A DNA stretch of 64,000 nt, from positions 62,001-126,000 of the forward strand of contig NZ_JACHXN010000006.1 in assembly GCF_014192095.1 (NCBI RefSeq). The letters are read 5' to 3'. Under the pieces are notes generated by a model. The model was not told where the DNA came from and did not search any database. It was given only the letters and a program-made list of their open reading frames with translations. Positions 44,073 to 53,263 of the stretch are shown here, piece after piece (positions within the stretch are counted from its first letter, which is position 1; every line of letters starts with the position of its first letter). The DNA comes from Phyllobacterium trifolii. Lineage in GTDB: Bacteria; Pseudomonadota; Alphaproteobacteria; Rhizobiales; Rhizobiaceae. A program made the position numbers and the translations under genes.

Positions 44073-44726
44073 ATGAGCGAACTTCTCAGTGCCAGCGCAC
44101 TTTCAGCCCTACTCCAGGTCATCATGATGGATCTGGTCCTGGCTGGCGACAATGCAATCGTCATCGGCCTTGCCGCCGCTGGTCTACCAAAGGATCAGCG
44201 TGCCAAAGCCATTCTCCTCGGTATTATCGCAGCCACGGTGCTTCGTATCATTTTTGCGATCGCCACCACCCAACTGCTGCAGATCATTGGTCTGTTGCTT
44301 GCGGGCGGTATCCTCCTGCTTTGGGTTTGCTGGAAAATGTGGCGGGAGCTTCGCACCACCCATGCTGAAGAGACCGAAGCCAATGAGGCACTGCTACGGG
44401 GGGATATTGATGGTGACGGGAAAATTGCTGCGGGGGCTCCGCGCAAGACTTTCGCGCAAGCTGCATGGCAGATCGTCATCGCCGATGTTTCGATGTCGCT
44501 CGACAATGTGCTGGCTGTAGCCGGCGCAGCGCGTGATCACATTGAAATACTTGTCTTTGGCTTGATCCTGTCGATCGCCCTTATGGGTATTGCCGCAAGC
44601 TTCATTGCGCGCCTGCTCCAGCGTCACCGCTGGATCGCCTATGTCGGTCTGCTGATTATTCTCTACGTGTCGTTGGAGATGATCTATCGCGGAGCCAATG
44701 AGGTCTTCGCATACGCCAGCGTCTGA
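44073..44726 (+). CDS. TerC-family integral membrane protein
   Basis: A 217-aa protein (start at ATG 44073; ATG 44055 is possible but has no ribosome site). Family motifs MMDLVLAGDNAIVIGLA and IVIADVSMSLDNVLAVAGAA carry the paired Asp/Asn residues in helices thought to bind metal. About seven helices. A cytoplasmic or periplasmic loop between the halves holds GDIDGDGKIAAGA, which looks like part of an EF-hand loop. TerC relatives act in manganese efflux or in metalation of exported proteins. A hairpin follows the stop. Confidence 0.9.
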   Translation: MSELLSASALSALLQVIMMDLVLAGDNAIVIGLAAAGLPKDQRAKAILLGIIAATVLRIIFAIATTQLLQIIGLLLAGGILLLWVCWKMWRELRTTHAEETEANEALLRGDIDGDGKIAAGAPRKTFAQAAWQIVIADVSMSLDNVLAVAGAARDHIEILVFGLILSIALMGIAASFIARLLQRHRWIAYVGLLIILYVSLEMIYRGANEVFAYASV

Positions 44727-44731
44727 TTGAT

Positions 44732-44760
44732 TTGCCGGTGGCGCAATGCGCCGCCGGCAA
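44732..44760. terminator. GC-rich hairpin after the TerC gene
   Basis: TTGCCGG-T-GGCGC-AAT-GCGCC-G-CCGGCAA forms a long stem with one internal mismatch and a 3-base loop, six bases past the stop. There is no T-run. Confidence 0.6.
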
Positions 44761-44843
44761 TTCGACTATTGGATTACGGCCCCTTGTTGCCGACCCTGCT
44801 AGAGCCTAGGTTTCAAAGATGCGGGTCCGGTATCGTCTGAGCA

Positions 44844-45791
44844 ATGCAACACTATAAGAAGCCGTGGAGCGGATGGGGCGCACTAGCGTCTGTTGCCCTG
44901 CATCTGTCGGTGGCATTTCTGCTGCTGTTCCGGCTGTCCGAGGCGCTGCCGAAGCCACCGGAAGAAGCTATCAAAGTCGAGGTCGTGCCTCCGGCGCCGC
45001 TCAAGCCGCCGGCGGCGACGGCACCAAGCAAACCTGCCAAGAGCAAACCACAAGCAGCGCCACCACCTCCAGCTCCGCCGCCACCACAAGTGTTTGAGTC
45101 GGCTCCAGCCAAAACTGACCAGAAGGTGACTGAGCCGCAACTACCCCCCGAGGAGCAGGAGGCGCCTCAAAGCGCCGATTCAACGTCTGAGGATGCCTCT
45201 CCGGCAAAGCCAGAGACGCAGCCGCCTGCAGAAAAGCCAACGGCCAGCACCAAGACGGACCTGCCCAAGCTTGATCTTCCCGTGACGGATAGGGGCGACG
45301 TACCGCGCAAGGACGAAGCTCCTACTGCACAACAAGCGGCGGATGCAAAAGCACTCGCGCAAAGTCAGAAGGCACCTGCACAGAAGAAGCCGGCAGAGCC
45401 CCAGAGCAGCAAGCAAAAGCCGCCCAGACTTACCCAAGCGAAGAAACTGTTTTCACCCAATGTCTTGTCGGACCCGAGGGTGAGACAGGCGATAGGAAAT
45501 CTGCCCCGAAACCAGCGCATCTTGCAATTATGCGGCAATGAGGCATTGGAACAGGTTCGCAACCAAAGGCCTGATGCCGACTTGCTGGCATATAGCCCGT
45601 CCGGCCGAACCATCGCGAGCGGTGGATTGAATTCCCGGGTGGGGGCATTTCGAAACAGGTCCAACTGGTACAATCTGGACTTCAAATGCCAGGTCGATGC
45701 GGCAGCGATGGAAGTCGTTTCCTTCAGTTTCACGATTGGCAACGCGGTACCAAGAAACGATTGGCCCGCACGCAAACTGCCCGCAGACTAG
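44844..45791 (+). CDS. TonB-like proline-rich protein with DUF930 domain
   Basis: A 315-aa protein in three parts: an N-terminal membrane anchor (SVALHLSVAFLLLFRL), a Pro/Ala/Lys/Glu-rich linker of about 165 residues (PPPAPPPPQVFESAP), and a C-terminal DUF930 domain (LTQAKKLFSPNVLSDPRVRQ to RNDWPARKLPAD) with Cys in LQLCGNEA and FKCQVDA. The anchor plus Pro-rich spacer is TonB-like, but no typical TonB C-terminal domain (YP-x6-G) is seen. It is probably periplasmic and spans toward the outer membrane. No exbBD is adjacent. Confidence 0.85.
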   Translation: MQHYKKPWSGWGALASVALHLSVAFLLLFRLSEALPKPPEEAIKVEVVPPAPLKPPAATAPSKPAKSKPQAAPPPPAPPPPQVFESAPAKTDQKVTEPQLPPEEQEAPQSADSTSEDASPAKPETQPPAEKPTASTKTDLPKLDLPVTDRGDVPRKDEAPTAQQAADAKALAQSQKAPAQKKPAEPQSSKQKPPRLTQAKKLFSPNVLSDPRVRQAIGNLPRNQRILQLCGNEALEQVRNQRPDADLLAYSPSGRTIASGGLNSRVGAFRNRSNWYNLDFKCQVDAAAMEVVSFSFTIGNAVPRNDWPARKLPAD

Positions 45792-45825
45792 TTGTCGGCG
45801 ACGGTGGGTGAGGCGACTTGGGGCC

Positions 45826-46467
45826 TCACGCAGAGATGCGGATTGAAAGCAATCCAGCCCGATCGCGAACCTTTGCGGTTATCGCTGAGTGAAGCCGATT
45901 GGCGTCACTTTCCACTGGTGTGATTGCGGATGCCAGCCGCACCAGTTCGTCGGAGGCGATCAGATCAGTTGAATAGGCTCTCGTCATCTGTTCGAGGCGG
46001 CTTGCAGTATTCACCGTATCGCCGAACACACTCATTCGTCGTTCAGACAAACCGGGGATCTCACCCAGAACAACTGGTCCAGCATGAAGGCCCACACCAA
46101 TATTCAAACTCGGTCTATGGGAACGATCTTCGCGGTTCCAGGCCTCCACAGACTCAAGCATAGCAAACCCGCATCGGAGCGCTTTCGACGATACAGCGGA
46201 CGGTGTGCCACACCACGCTGCCATGACTTCATCGCCGGTGTTCGTGATTACAGTCGCAGAAAATCGTGAGACTACCTGTGCCATCCGCCGATGAAATGCT
46301 GAAAGAGCGTGGAATGCCGAGGATAGATCGACGGCCTGGCAAAAACGTGTGAAGCCTTTGATATCTGCAAAAAGCACAGAGGCGAAAACCAATTTCGCAT
46401 CGCGGTTATCCATTTCGAAAGGGATAGAAAAACTGCTGCGGCCAGCGTGATTTTCAACGCGTAACAT
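45826..46467 (-). CDS. Class III adenylate/guanylate cyclase, soluble
   Basis: A 213-aa protein starting at ATG 46467 behind GAGGA. It is essentially a lone cyclase domain: LFADIKGFTRFCQAVDLSSA (first metal Asp), ITNTGDEVMAAWCG (second metal Asp region), GVGLHAGPVVLGEI and RRMSVFGDTVNTASRLEQMT. It makes cAMP (or cGMP) from the nucleotide triphosphate. There is no receptor, HAMP or membrane segment. The signal input is unknown. Confidence 0.9.
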   Translation of the reverse strand: MLRVENHAGRSSFSIPFEMDNRDAKLVFASVLFADIKGFTRFCQAVDLSSAFHALSAFHRRMAQVVSRFSATVITNTGDEVMAAWCGTPSAVSSKALRCGFAMLESVEAWNREDRSHRPSLNIGVGLHAGPVVLGEIPGLSERRMSVFGDTVNTASRLEQMTRAYSTDLIASDELVRLASAITPVESDANRLHSAITAKVRDRAGLLSIRISA

Positions 46468-46622
46468 TTTGACATCCTCATTTGTGAATGTGCAAGAGAC
46501 CTGCATATTCAGTTATGAGGCGTATATTGCGCGCGAGATGTCGCAGAGGTTTGCCGGGAGGCACGCGTTTTTGACCCCACCCGTAACGATTGGGTACCTT
46601 GCTACATTTCGATACATATATT

Positions 46623-48065
46623 TCAGGAAATTCGTTGAGCAGCAGGAAGCGCAACCACCACCCTCAAGCCGCTACCGCTATTGTGAAGAGCGATCTCCCC
46701 CCCGTGATGATGAATGATTGCCCGCGCAATCGACAGACCGAGACCGACCCCGCCGGTTTCCCGGTTGCGGGATTGCTCCAGCCGGAAAAACGGAGCGAAT
46801 ACGTCCTCGAATGCGGTTTCCGGTATGCCTGGTCCATCATCCTCGACGATGATGTCGATGCCCTCATGCCGCTTCCCGACGCTGACGCGCGCCCTTTCGC
46901 CATAGCGGACCGCATTTTCGATTAAATTGCGGAAGGCGCGTCGCAAAGCATCGGGTCGGCATCGGTAGACTATCTTTTCGCCTTCAAGAAACTTGACGTC
47001 CTGACCGAGCTCCGCCATGTCGTCGCAAATGCTCTCGACCAGCGCAGAGATATTCATGGCACGTGTGTTCTCAACCGTGCCTTCCTCTCGCGCAAACGCC
47101 AAGGCCGCTTCCGTCATCGTTTGTATCTCGTCTATGGTCGCGAGCATTCGCTGTTGCACGTCCGGTTCTGTGACAAATTCCGCCCTCAGGCGGAGCGATG
47201 TAAGTGGCGTTCGCAGATCATGACCAATGGCGGCCAGCATCCGGGTTCGGTCCTCGACAAAGCGATGCAACCGGCATTGCATGCGATTAAATGCTTCGGC
47301 AGTCTGACGGATATCGTCAGGTCCTGCTTCCGGAAGCGGTTCTACACTTTCACCGCGCCCCAAGGCTTCAGCTGCCATGGCAAGGCGACGCATCGGACTT
47401 GCGATCTGCCTGGCCACGATGACACCGATCAGCGAAAGAATTGCAGCAGTTATACCAAGGGACGATAGAGACTGGACGTTCCAGATGGAATTTGGAACTG
47501 ATTTGGCATAGGCCGTGTTCAGCCAGGTACCATCGCTTAATTCAACGGCTAGCCCCATTCCGTTTGAATGGCCGAGATAGAGAAATTTTGCTGGCTGCGG
47601 TATCGTCCAGACATGCGGACCAAGTGTAGTCCATGAATCAGATTGTGCAGCCAGCGCCTGGAAGGGCGAAGGTTCAGGCCGCGCAGTTTCTGCGGCGGTT
47701 GATGTAGCTGCTCCAGGCATCTTGAACTTCAGGGCTTTTAGATTTGGCATGGGTTTTGACAATTGCACCCATGCCTCGCGACGCCACGCGTCCGCGTCCA
47801 CCGGCGCTTGAGAGGATAGCCAGAACCGGCTGTAGCCGGTGCCGGTTGCATCCAGGACATCGTTGCGAAACGCCGCTGGTATGGTTTCGAGCAGCGTTGC
47901 AAGGGAAGCCGTTCGGCTGAAAAACTCTGCCTTCGCGGCCGCCTGCAGTGCTTTACCCCGCTCGTCCCAGGAAACGAAGAAGCTGAGTGCCTGGGAGAGC
48001 GCGAGCGCGAGCAGCATCAAGCCTATGAATTGTGCCGCCAGACTGCGCTTCCACCACCGTTTCAT
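46623..48065 (-). CDS. Two-component sensor histidine kinase
   Basis: A 480-aa kinase starting at ATG 48065, which overlaps the response regulator stop (ATGA). Helix 1 (LAAQFIGLMLLALALSQALSF), a periplasmic sensing part of about 150 residues, helix 2 (LGITAAILSLIGVIVARQI), HAMP, H-box AAIGHDLRTPLTSLRLR, N-box FRNLIENAVRYGE and G-boxes EDDGPGIPETAF, GGVGLGLSIARAI. It resembles the first kinase of the window in C-terminal design. The signal is unknown. Confidence 0.93.
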   Translation of the reverse strand: MKRWWKRSLAAQFIGLMLLALALSQALSFFVSWDERGKALQAAAKAEFFSRTASLATLLETIPAAFRNDVLDATGTGYSRFWLSSQAPVDADAWRREAWVQLSKPMPNLKALKFKMPGAATSTAAETARPEPSPFQALAAQSDSWTTLGPHVWTIPQPAKFLYLGHSNGMGLAVELSDGTWLNTAYAKSVPNSIWNVQSLSSLGITAAILSLIGVIVARQIASPMRRLAMAAEALGRGESVEPLPEAGPDDIRQTAEAFNRMQCRLHRFVEDRTRMLAAIGHDLRTPLTSLRLRAEFVTEPDVQQRMLATIDEIQTMTEAALAFAREEGTVENTRAMNISALVESICDDMAELGQDVKFLEGEKIVYRCRPDALRRAFRNLIENAVRYGERARVSVGKRHEGIDIIVEDDGPGIPETAFEDVFAPFFRLEQSRNRETGGVGLGLSIARAIIHHHGGEIALHNSGSGLRVVVALPAAQRIS

Positions 48066-48781
48066 GCCCGCTCCACCTCTGCGCAAAGACTATAGCCACC
48101 GCCCCAGTGTGTCTTGATAATTGAGGGATTCTTAGGATCGACCTCGACTTTCTTGCGTAACCGGCTGACCTGGTTGTCTATGCTCCGGTCGAATGAATCG
48201 GCACTGCGACCGACGGTCAGGTCCATAAGCTGATCGCGGCTGAGCACCATTCCGGGATGTTCGAGAAAGGCCTTGAGTAACCGAAATTCTGCCGTACTGA
48301 GCGGGACGCCAACGCCGTCGCCCCCCAGTAATTCCCGGCGTCCGACATCCAGACTCCAGCGCTCGAAACTGATCGTCTTTGCCTTGGGCATTTCGCGCTG
48401 TGGCGGCAGGCTATTGACCCGCCGTAAGACTGCCCTGATCCGCGCGAGCAGCTCACGTGGATTAAAGGGCTTGATGAGATAGTCGTCGGCTCCAAGCTCC
48501 AGACCAATAATGCGGTCCGTATCATCGGCCATGGCAGTCAGGAAAATGATCGGCAGCTCGGTCGAACGGCGTAGCTGCCGGCAAACCGACAGGCCGTCTT
48601 CCCCGGGCATCATGATATCAAGAATGATAAGGTCCGGAGCGTTGCGTTCGAGCAGTCGTCTCAGTGCGGACCCGCTTTCAGCGACGCTGATGCGATATCC
48701 TTGCTGAGTGAGATATTTGCCAACAAGGTCGCGGATATCCCGGTGATCGTCGACTACTGCGATATGGGGTACGGATTCCAT
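48062..48781 (-). CDS. OmpR-family response regulator
   Basis: A 239-aa regulator starting at ATG 48781 (MESVPHIAVVDDHRDIRDL). Receiver: acidic pair VVDDH, phospho-Asp in LIILDIMMPGEDGL, Lys in DDYLIKPF. Winged helix: LSTAEFRLLKAFLEHPGMVLS, FDRSIDNQVSRLRKKVE, IIKTHWGGGYSL. Cotranscribed with the kinase and divergent from the small exported gene at 49060, in front of which repeated CAACTCTGC motifs occur. Confidence 0.93.
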   Translation of the reverse strand: MESVPHIAVVDDHRDIRDLVGKYLTQQGYRISVAESGSALRRLLERNAPDLIILDIMMPGEDGLSVCRQLRRSTELPIIFLTAMADDTDRIIGLELGADDYLIKPFNPRELLARIRAVLRRVNSLPPQREMPKAKTISFERWSLDVGRRELLGGDGVGVPLSTAEFRLLKAFLEHPGMVLSRDQLMDLTVGRSADSFDRSIDNQVSRLRKKVEVDPKNPSIIKTHWGGGYSLCAEVERA

Positions 48782-48954
48782 CGGGCACGTCCCTGACTTT
48801 AATGCACACGCGTGAAATATCACTCGAAGTAGTTTTCCGGTATCCGGAAAATTGTATCAAAGTTTGTCAAGCAATATCGGGTTGGCTACCTGGCCGTCGC
48901 GTTGATGCTGGTAATTTGTAGCGAAATGTCCCGTCACGCAATCCTGCGATACTT

Positions 48955-48995
48955 TGCGACAACTCTGCCCTTGGTACGGCACAACTCTGCGACAA
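48955..48995. repeat. Direct repeats, candidate regulator binding sites
   Basis: CAACTCTGC occurs at 48960-48968 and 48982-48990, 22 bases apart, and TGCGACAA at 48955-48962 and 48988-48995, 33 bases apart. The spacings equal two and three helical turns. The array lies between the response regulator gene and the small exported gene at 49060. Confidence 0.5.
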
Positions 48996-49059
48996 ACCGC
49001 AAATACGCTGTCTGATGTCAATGAAACAGTCCATCGACTAATCAGAAAGCGAGATCGTC

Positions 49060-49215
49060 ATGAATAAATATCTGATCGCCGCCATCGCAACAGTGGGTAT
49101 TGCGTTCTCAGCCGGAACTGCGCTTGCGTGCCAGAAGCTCAACTCCGCCAATACGCAGACAGAGCAGGCTCCGCAAACGCCATCAAGCTCCGATACGAAC
49201 CAGCAGCCGAGCTGA
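49060..49215 (+). CDS. Small exported protein, 51 aa
   Basis: A 51-codon gene from ATG 49060 to TGA 49213-49215. The first 23 residues (MNKYLIAAIATVGIAFSAGT then ALA) form a Sec signal with an AxA-type site, followed by a short mature peptide rich in Gln, Ser, Thr and Pro (NTQTEQAPQTPSSSDTNQQP). Cys24 directly follows ALA, but ALAC is not a good lipobox. A GCGAG lies 10 nt upstream. It is downstream of possible regulator repeats and before the pao genes. Function unknown. Confidence 0.65.
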   Translation: MNKYLIAAIATVGIAFSAGTALACQKLNSANTQTEQAPQTPSSSDTNQQPS

Positions 49216-49311
49216 TGATTTAGTCCCGAACGCTCAGAAGCTCGTGCCGGCGGGCCATCGGTCTGCCGGTACGTTTCCCTTGACCGTTGTCGTCTCCAAG
49301 GAGTGGAAGCA

Positions 49312-49974
49312 ATGAATGAAGAGTCTCAAAAAACGGGTCCGACACGCCGAACCGTTCTGGAATCCGGTGCAGCGGCTGGATTCTTGCTTGCAACTGGATT
49401 GCCAGCGACGAGCCAACAAATGCCTACCACTGGGGATGACGATGCCGGCATAAGGGTCGTTGATCCGGTGGAATTGACCCTGAACATCAACTTGCGCAAC
49501 TATTCTGTTGGCGTGGATCCCCGTACGACATTGCTCGATGTGTTGCGCAATCATCTTGGTCTGACCGGTTCCAAGAAAGGTTGCGATCATGGACAGTGTG
49601 GAGCATGCACAGTGCTCGTTGACGGCCAACGGATCAATTCCTGCCTCACGCTGGCAGTAATGCATGACGGTGACGTTATCACGACTATTGAGGGCCTTGC
49701 GAAGGGCACCGATCTCCATCCCATGCAGGCTGCATTCATTGCACATGATGGATTTCAGTGCGGATACTGCACACCCGGCCAGATTTGCTCGGCCGTCGGC
49801 ATGTTGCAAGAAGCGGCAGACGGCTGGCCAAGCCATGTCAGCAAGACGCTTTCCAATCCGAACGTCTCCTTGACTGATGCGGAGATACGCGAGCGCATGA
49901 GCGGAAATATCTGTCGCTGCTCCGCATACCCCAATATTGTCGCTGCGATCCGCGACGTAGCCAGAGAGGTTTGA
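49312..49974 (+). CDS. paoA: Aldehyde dehydrogenase [2Fe-2S] subunit (PaoA/YagT type)
   Basis: A 220-aa subunit starting at ATG 49312 behind AAGGAG. The N-terminus has a twin-arginine-like motif (PTRRTVLESGAAAGFLLATG), as in Escherichia coli PaoA, which exports the enzyme. Plant-type ferredoxin Cys GCDHGQCGACTVLVDGQRIN-SC and the second cluster domain GYCTPGQICS with ICRCSAYPN are complete. It shuttles electrons between the molybdenum and FAD subunits of a xanthine-oxidase-family enzyme. The stop is 3 bases before paoB. Confidence 0.92.
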   Translation: MNEESQKTGPTRRTVLESGAAAGFLLATGLPATSQQMPTTGDDDAGIRVVDPVELTLNINLRNYSVGVDPRTTLLDVLRNHLGLTGSKKGCDHGQCGACTVLVDGQRINSCLTLAVMHDGDVITTIEGLAKGTDLHPMQAAFIAHDGFQCGYCTPGQICSAVGMLQEAADGWPSHVSKTLSNPNVSLTDAEIRERMSGNICRCSAYPNIVAAIRDVAREV

Positions 49975-49977
49975 GGT

Positions 49978-50964
49978 ATGAAACCTTTCACCTATCAAAG
50001 GGCAGGCGAACTGCGCGATGCATTGGCAGGTGCCGCTGGTACACCAATCGCCAAGTTCATCAGTGGCGGCACGAATCTACTCGACCTCATGAAGCTGGAA
50101 ATCGAACGGCCGGCCCATCTGGTCGACATCAACCATCTGCCCTTCAATAAAATTGAAGAAACAGCAGAAGGCGGCCTGCGTATCGGTGCGCAGGTGCGTA
50201 ACAGCACGCTCGCCGCTGATCCACGAATAAGATCTAACTATCCGGTCCTGGCACAAGCGCTGCTTGCGGGCGCTTCCGCGCAAATCCGCAACAAAGCGTC
50301 GACAGGTGGCAACCTGCTGCAGAGGACGCGTTGTTACTACTTCTATGATCGCGATATGCCTTGCAACAAGCGCAAGCCTGGTTCCGGGTGTGCAGCGCTC
50401 CATGGCTTCAACCGCATGCACGCTGTGCTTGGATCAAGTGAAGCCTGTATTGCGGTACATCCGTCGGATATGGCGGTTGCCATGCTGGTCCTCGACGCAT
50501 CTGTCGAGACGATCGATACCGAAGGCGTGACAAGACAAATCCCTATCGGCGATCTGCACCGACTGCCCGGAACAACGCCCGATATCGAAACACCGCTCAA
50601 GCTTGGGGAAATGATAACGGCGGTTATCCTGCCGCCGGTCCAACCCGGGAGGCATATCTACCGCAAGGTTCGTGACCGGGCATCCTATGCCTTCGCACTC
50701 GTATCGGTCGCAGCAATTGTCGACGTTGCAGGCGAGACAATTACAGGCGCGCGGTTTGCACTGGGCGGCGTTGCCGCCAAACCATGGCGCACTCCCGAAG
50801 CCGAAACAATCCTGCTCGGCGAGAAGGTTTCGACCGAAGTGTTTGAGCAGGCGGCGGAGATTGCATTGGCAAATGCCGTTGGTCGTGGCGAAAACGACTT
50901 CAAAATCCCCTTGGCAAAGCGGACGATACAACACGCGCTTGCTGCTGCTTCACAACGCGGATGA
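49978..50964 (+). CDS. paoB: Aldehyde dehydrogenase FAD subunit (PaoB/YagS type)
   Basis: A 328-aa FAD protein of the xanthine oxidase family. FAD motifs [14 protein letters not shown] and [14 protein letters not shown] are present. The stretch [22 protein letters not shown] and, later, [12 protein letters not shown] supplies four Cys for the extra [4Fe-4S] cluster typical of PaoB. It passes electrons to an acceptor after aldehyde oxidation. Cotranscribed with paoA and paoC. Confidence 0.93.
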   Translation: MKPFTYQRAGELRDALAGAAGTPIAKFISGGTNLLDLMKLEIERPAHLVDINHLPFNKIEETAEGGLRIGAQVRNSTLAADPRIRSNYPVLAQALLAGASAQIRNKASTGGNLLQRTRCYYFYDRDMPCNKRKPGSGCAALHGFNRMHAVLGSSEACIAVHPSDMAVAMLVLDASVETIDTEGVTRQIPIGDLHRLPGTTPDIETPLKLGEMITAVILPPVQPGRHIYRKVRDRASYAFALVSVAAIVDVAGETITGARFALGGVAAKPWRTPEAETILLGEKVSTEVFEQAAEIALANAVGRGENDFKIPLAKRTIQHALAAASQRG

Positions 50965-50972
50965 GGAAGATC

Positions 50973-53261
50973 ATGTCCGATTCGACACCAATAGCGAATA
51001 CCGGAAAGACCTGGATCGGCCAGCCGGTCGATCGCGTCGATGGCGCGCTTAAGGTGACGGGACAGGCCGTCTACGCTTATGAGCATAAGGCAGATGATCC
51101 GGTTGCCTATGGTTATATTCTTGGGGCCGGCATCGCGCGCGGCCGCATCTCTGCGATCGATACTGCGCAGGCCGAGGCAATGCCGGGTGTCCTCCGTGTG
51201 ATGACTCATAAGAATGCACCGGCACAACCTGCATTTGGTCCGGCTGTCACGCCAGCGGTGCGTGAGGTCTTTACCCGTCCGCGACCCTTCCTCTCGACTG
51301 ACCGCGTTCGCTACTATGACGAGCCTGTTGCCCTGGTCGTGGCAGAAACGTTTGAGGCTGCACGAGGTGCCGCCGGACTTATTGCGATCGAATATGAAGA
51401 CGAGCGCGGTGCGTATGATCTAAGCAGGCACCTTGCGGATGCCTATGCGCCGCAGCGCACCAATGCAGGTTTTCAAACGGATTCACTTATTGGCGACTTT
51501 GAGGCAGCGTTTGCTGATAGCGACGTCAAGGTCGATACAATCTATACGACACCCTACGAACATCACAATCCGATGGAACCGCATGCCACACTCGCAGCTT
51601 GGTCCGGCGATGAAGTGACAATTTACACGAGTGCCCAGACCCTTGCGAATTTCCAGGCCGGTATCGCCAATACGTTGCAAATCCCGCCTGACAAGGTGCA
51701 TCTCGTCAGTCGCTTTATCGGAGGCGGATTTGGCTCGAAATTGATCGTGCATGCCGATACTATTCTTGCCGCGCTCGCCGCTAGGGAACTCCAACGCCCG
51801 GTCAAGATTGCGCTGACGCGGCAACAGATGTTTGCAAATGCGGGTCACCGCGCAAAAATGATCCAGTCGGTCCGGCTGAGCGCCGACCGTGGTGGCAAGC
51901 TAACCGGCATTGCCCATGAGGTCTGTTCGGCAACCTCCCGGTTCGAAGAATTCTGCGAACAGACGGCCGTGTTTGCGCGATCCCTTTATGCGGCTCCAAA
52001 TCGGATCACGAGGCATCGTTTGGTTGGTCTGGACACAAACCGCGGTGAGTGGATGCGGTCGCCGGGCGAAGCGCCAGGCATGCTCGCGTTTGAATCTGCC
52101 ATGGACGAGTTGGCTGATCAGATCGGTATTGATCCGATCGAATTGCGTATCCGCAATGAGCCCGAGGTAGATCCGGAGCGCAACGTTCCGTTTTCCACAC
52201 GCAACCTCGTCGCCTGTATGCAAGAGGGCGCGCGTCGCTTTGGATGGGAGCAAAGACAGGCGAAGCCGGGTACGGTGCGAGAAGGACGCAAGCTGATCGG
52301 TCTTGGCATGGCGGCTGCGATCCGGCCCAACTACCTTGGCGCGTCGGCAGCCCGGATAGGCATCGACGGGAACGGTCAGGTAAAAGTTCAGCTCGATATG
52401 ACCGATATCGGCACGGGCACTTATACCATCCTGGCACAGATCGCTGCTACCAGCCTCGGTCTTCCCCTTTCCGCAATTGATGTCCAACTCGGCGACAGCC
52501 ATTTTCCGCGCACGGCGGGATCCGGCGGGTCGTGGGGAGCGGCGAGCGCCGGCTCCGCCGTCCACAATGCCTGCGAAGCGTTGAAGCAAGAAATAGCAAA
52601 GGTTGCAAAAGAGGTGCCGGGATCACCGTTTTATGGTTCGAATCTCGATCGAACCGAATTCAGGAACGGAGAAATCAGGATAGGGGATCGTTCGGAAAAC
52701 CTTGCCAACCTCATCAATCGTGTCGCGCCGCAAGGACTGGATGCTCAAGGGGCCGTAGAGGCAGCCGGCGAAAACTACCGAAACTATTCCCAGCACGCCT
52801 ACGGTGCACATTTCGTCGAGATAGAAGTCGATCTGGATACAGCCGAGATACGGATCCGCCGCATGCTAAGCGTCATTGGTGCAGGTCGCATCCTCAATCC
52901 GAAAACGGCGCGCTCGCAAATTATCGGAGGCATGGTTTGGGGGATCGGCGCGGCGCTCATGGAAGAGAGTGTTCTTGATCCGAGATACGGTCACTTCGTC
53001 AATCACGATCTCGCCGAATACCATGTTCCGGTAAATGCGGATGTCCCGGACCTTGACGTGGTTTTTCTGGAGGAGCCCGACAACAACGCAAATGTCTTTG
53101 GTAGCAAGGGAATAGGAGAATTGGGCGTTTGCGGCGCAGGCGCTGCTGTCGCCAATGCGATCTTCAATGCGACCGGAGTGCGCGTTCGCGAGTTTCCGAT
53201 CACCTTGGACAAGGTATTGCCCGGGCTGCCGGTTCAGACATCCAGAGCAAACAGGAGTTGA
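50973..53261 (+). CDS. paoC: Aldehyde dehydrogenase molybdenum subunit (PaoC/YagR type)
   Basis: A 762-aa catalytic subunit starting at ATG 50973 behind GAGGAAG. It opens KTWIGQPVDRVDGALKVTGQ, and contains RFIGGGFGSKL (MoCo binding), NRGEWMRSPGEAPGMLAFES, the motif AGSGGSWGAASAGSAVHNA, and the C-terminal GSKGIGELGVCGAGAAVANA, where the Glu is the conserved catalytic base. It oxidises aldehydes, broadly aromatic ones in the E. coli enzyme. No PaoD/XdhC-type chaperone is adjacent. Confidence 0.93.
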   Translation: MSDSTPIANTGKTWIGQPVDRVDGALKVTGQAVYAYEHKADDPVAYGYILGAGIARGRISAIDTAQAEAMPGVLRVMTHKNAPAQPAFGPAVTPAVREVFTRPRPFLSTDRVRYYDEPVALVVAETFEAARGAAGLIAIEYEDERGAYDLSRHLADAYAPQRTNAGFQTDSLIGDFEAAFADSDVKVDTIYTTPYEHHNPMEPHATLAAWSGDEVTIYTSAQTLANFQAGIANTLQIPPDKVHLVSRFIGGGFGSKLIVHADTILAALAARELQRPVKIALTRQQMFANAGHRAKMIQSVRLSADRGGKLTGIAHEVCSATSRFEEFCEQTAVFARSLYAAPNRITRHRLVGLDTNRGEWMRSPGEAPGMLAFESAMDELADQIGIDPIELRIRNEPEVDPERNVPFSTRNLVACMQEGARRFGWEQRQAKPGTVREGRKLIGLGMAAAIRPNYLGASAARIGIDGNGQVKVQLDMTDIGTGTYTILAQIAATSLGLPLSAIDVQLGDSHFPRTAGSGGSWGAASAGSAVHNACEALKQEIAKVAKEVPGSPFYGSNLDRTEFRNGEIRIGDRSENLANLINRVAPQGLDAQGAVEAAGENYRNYSQHAYGAHFVEIEVDLDTAEIRIRRMLSVIGAGRILNPKTARSQIIGGMVWGIGAALMEESVLDPRYGHFVNHDLAEYHVPVNADVPDLDVVFLEEPDNNANVFGSKGIGELGVCGAGAAVANAIFNATGVRVREFPITLDKVLPGLPVQTSRANRS

Positions 53262-53263
53262 CC

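Noticed and set aside
45013-45130. Simple repeat tract in the Pro/Ala-rich linker of the DUF930 protein
   Set aside because: The repetitive codons (CCA/CCG/GCA) are explained by the coding of the Pro-rich linker and show no separate repeat unit.
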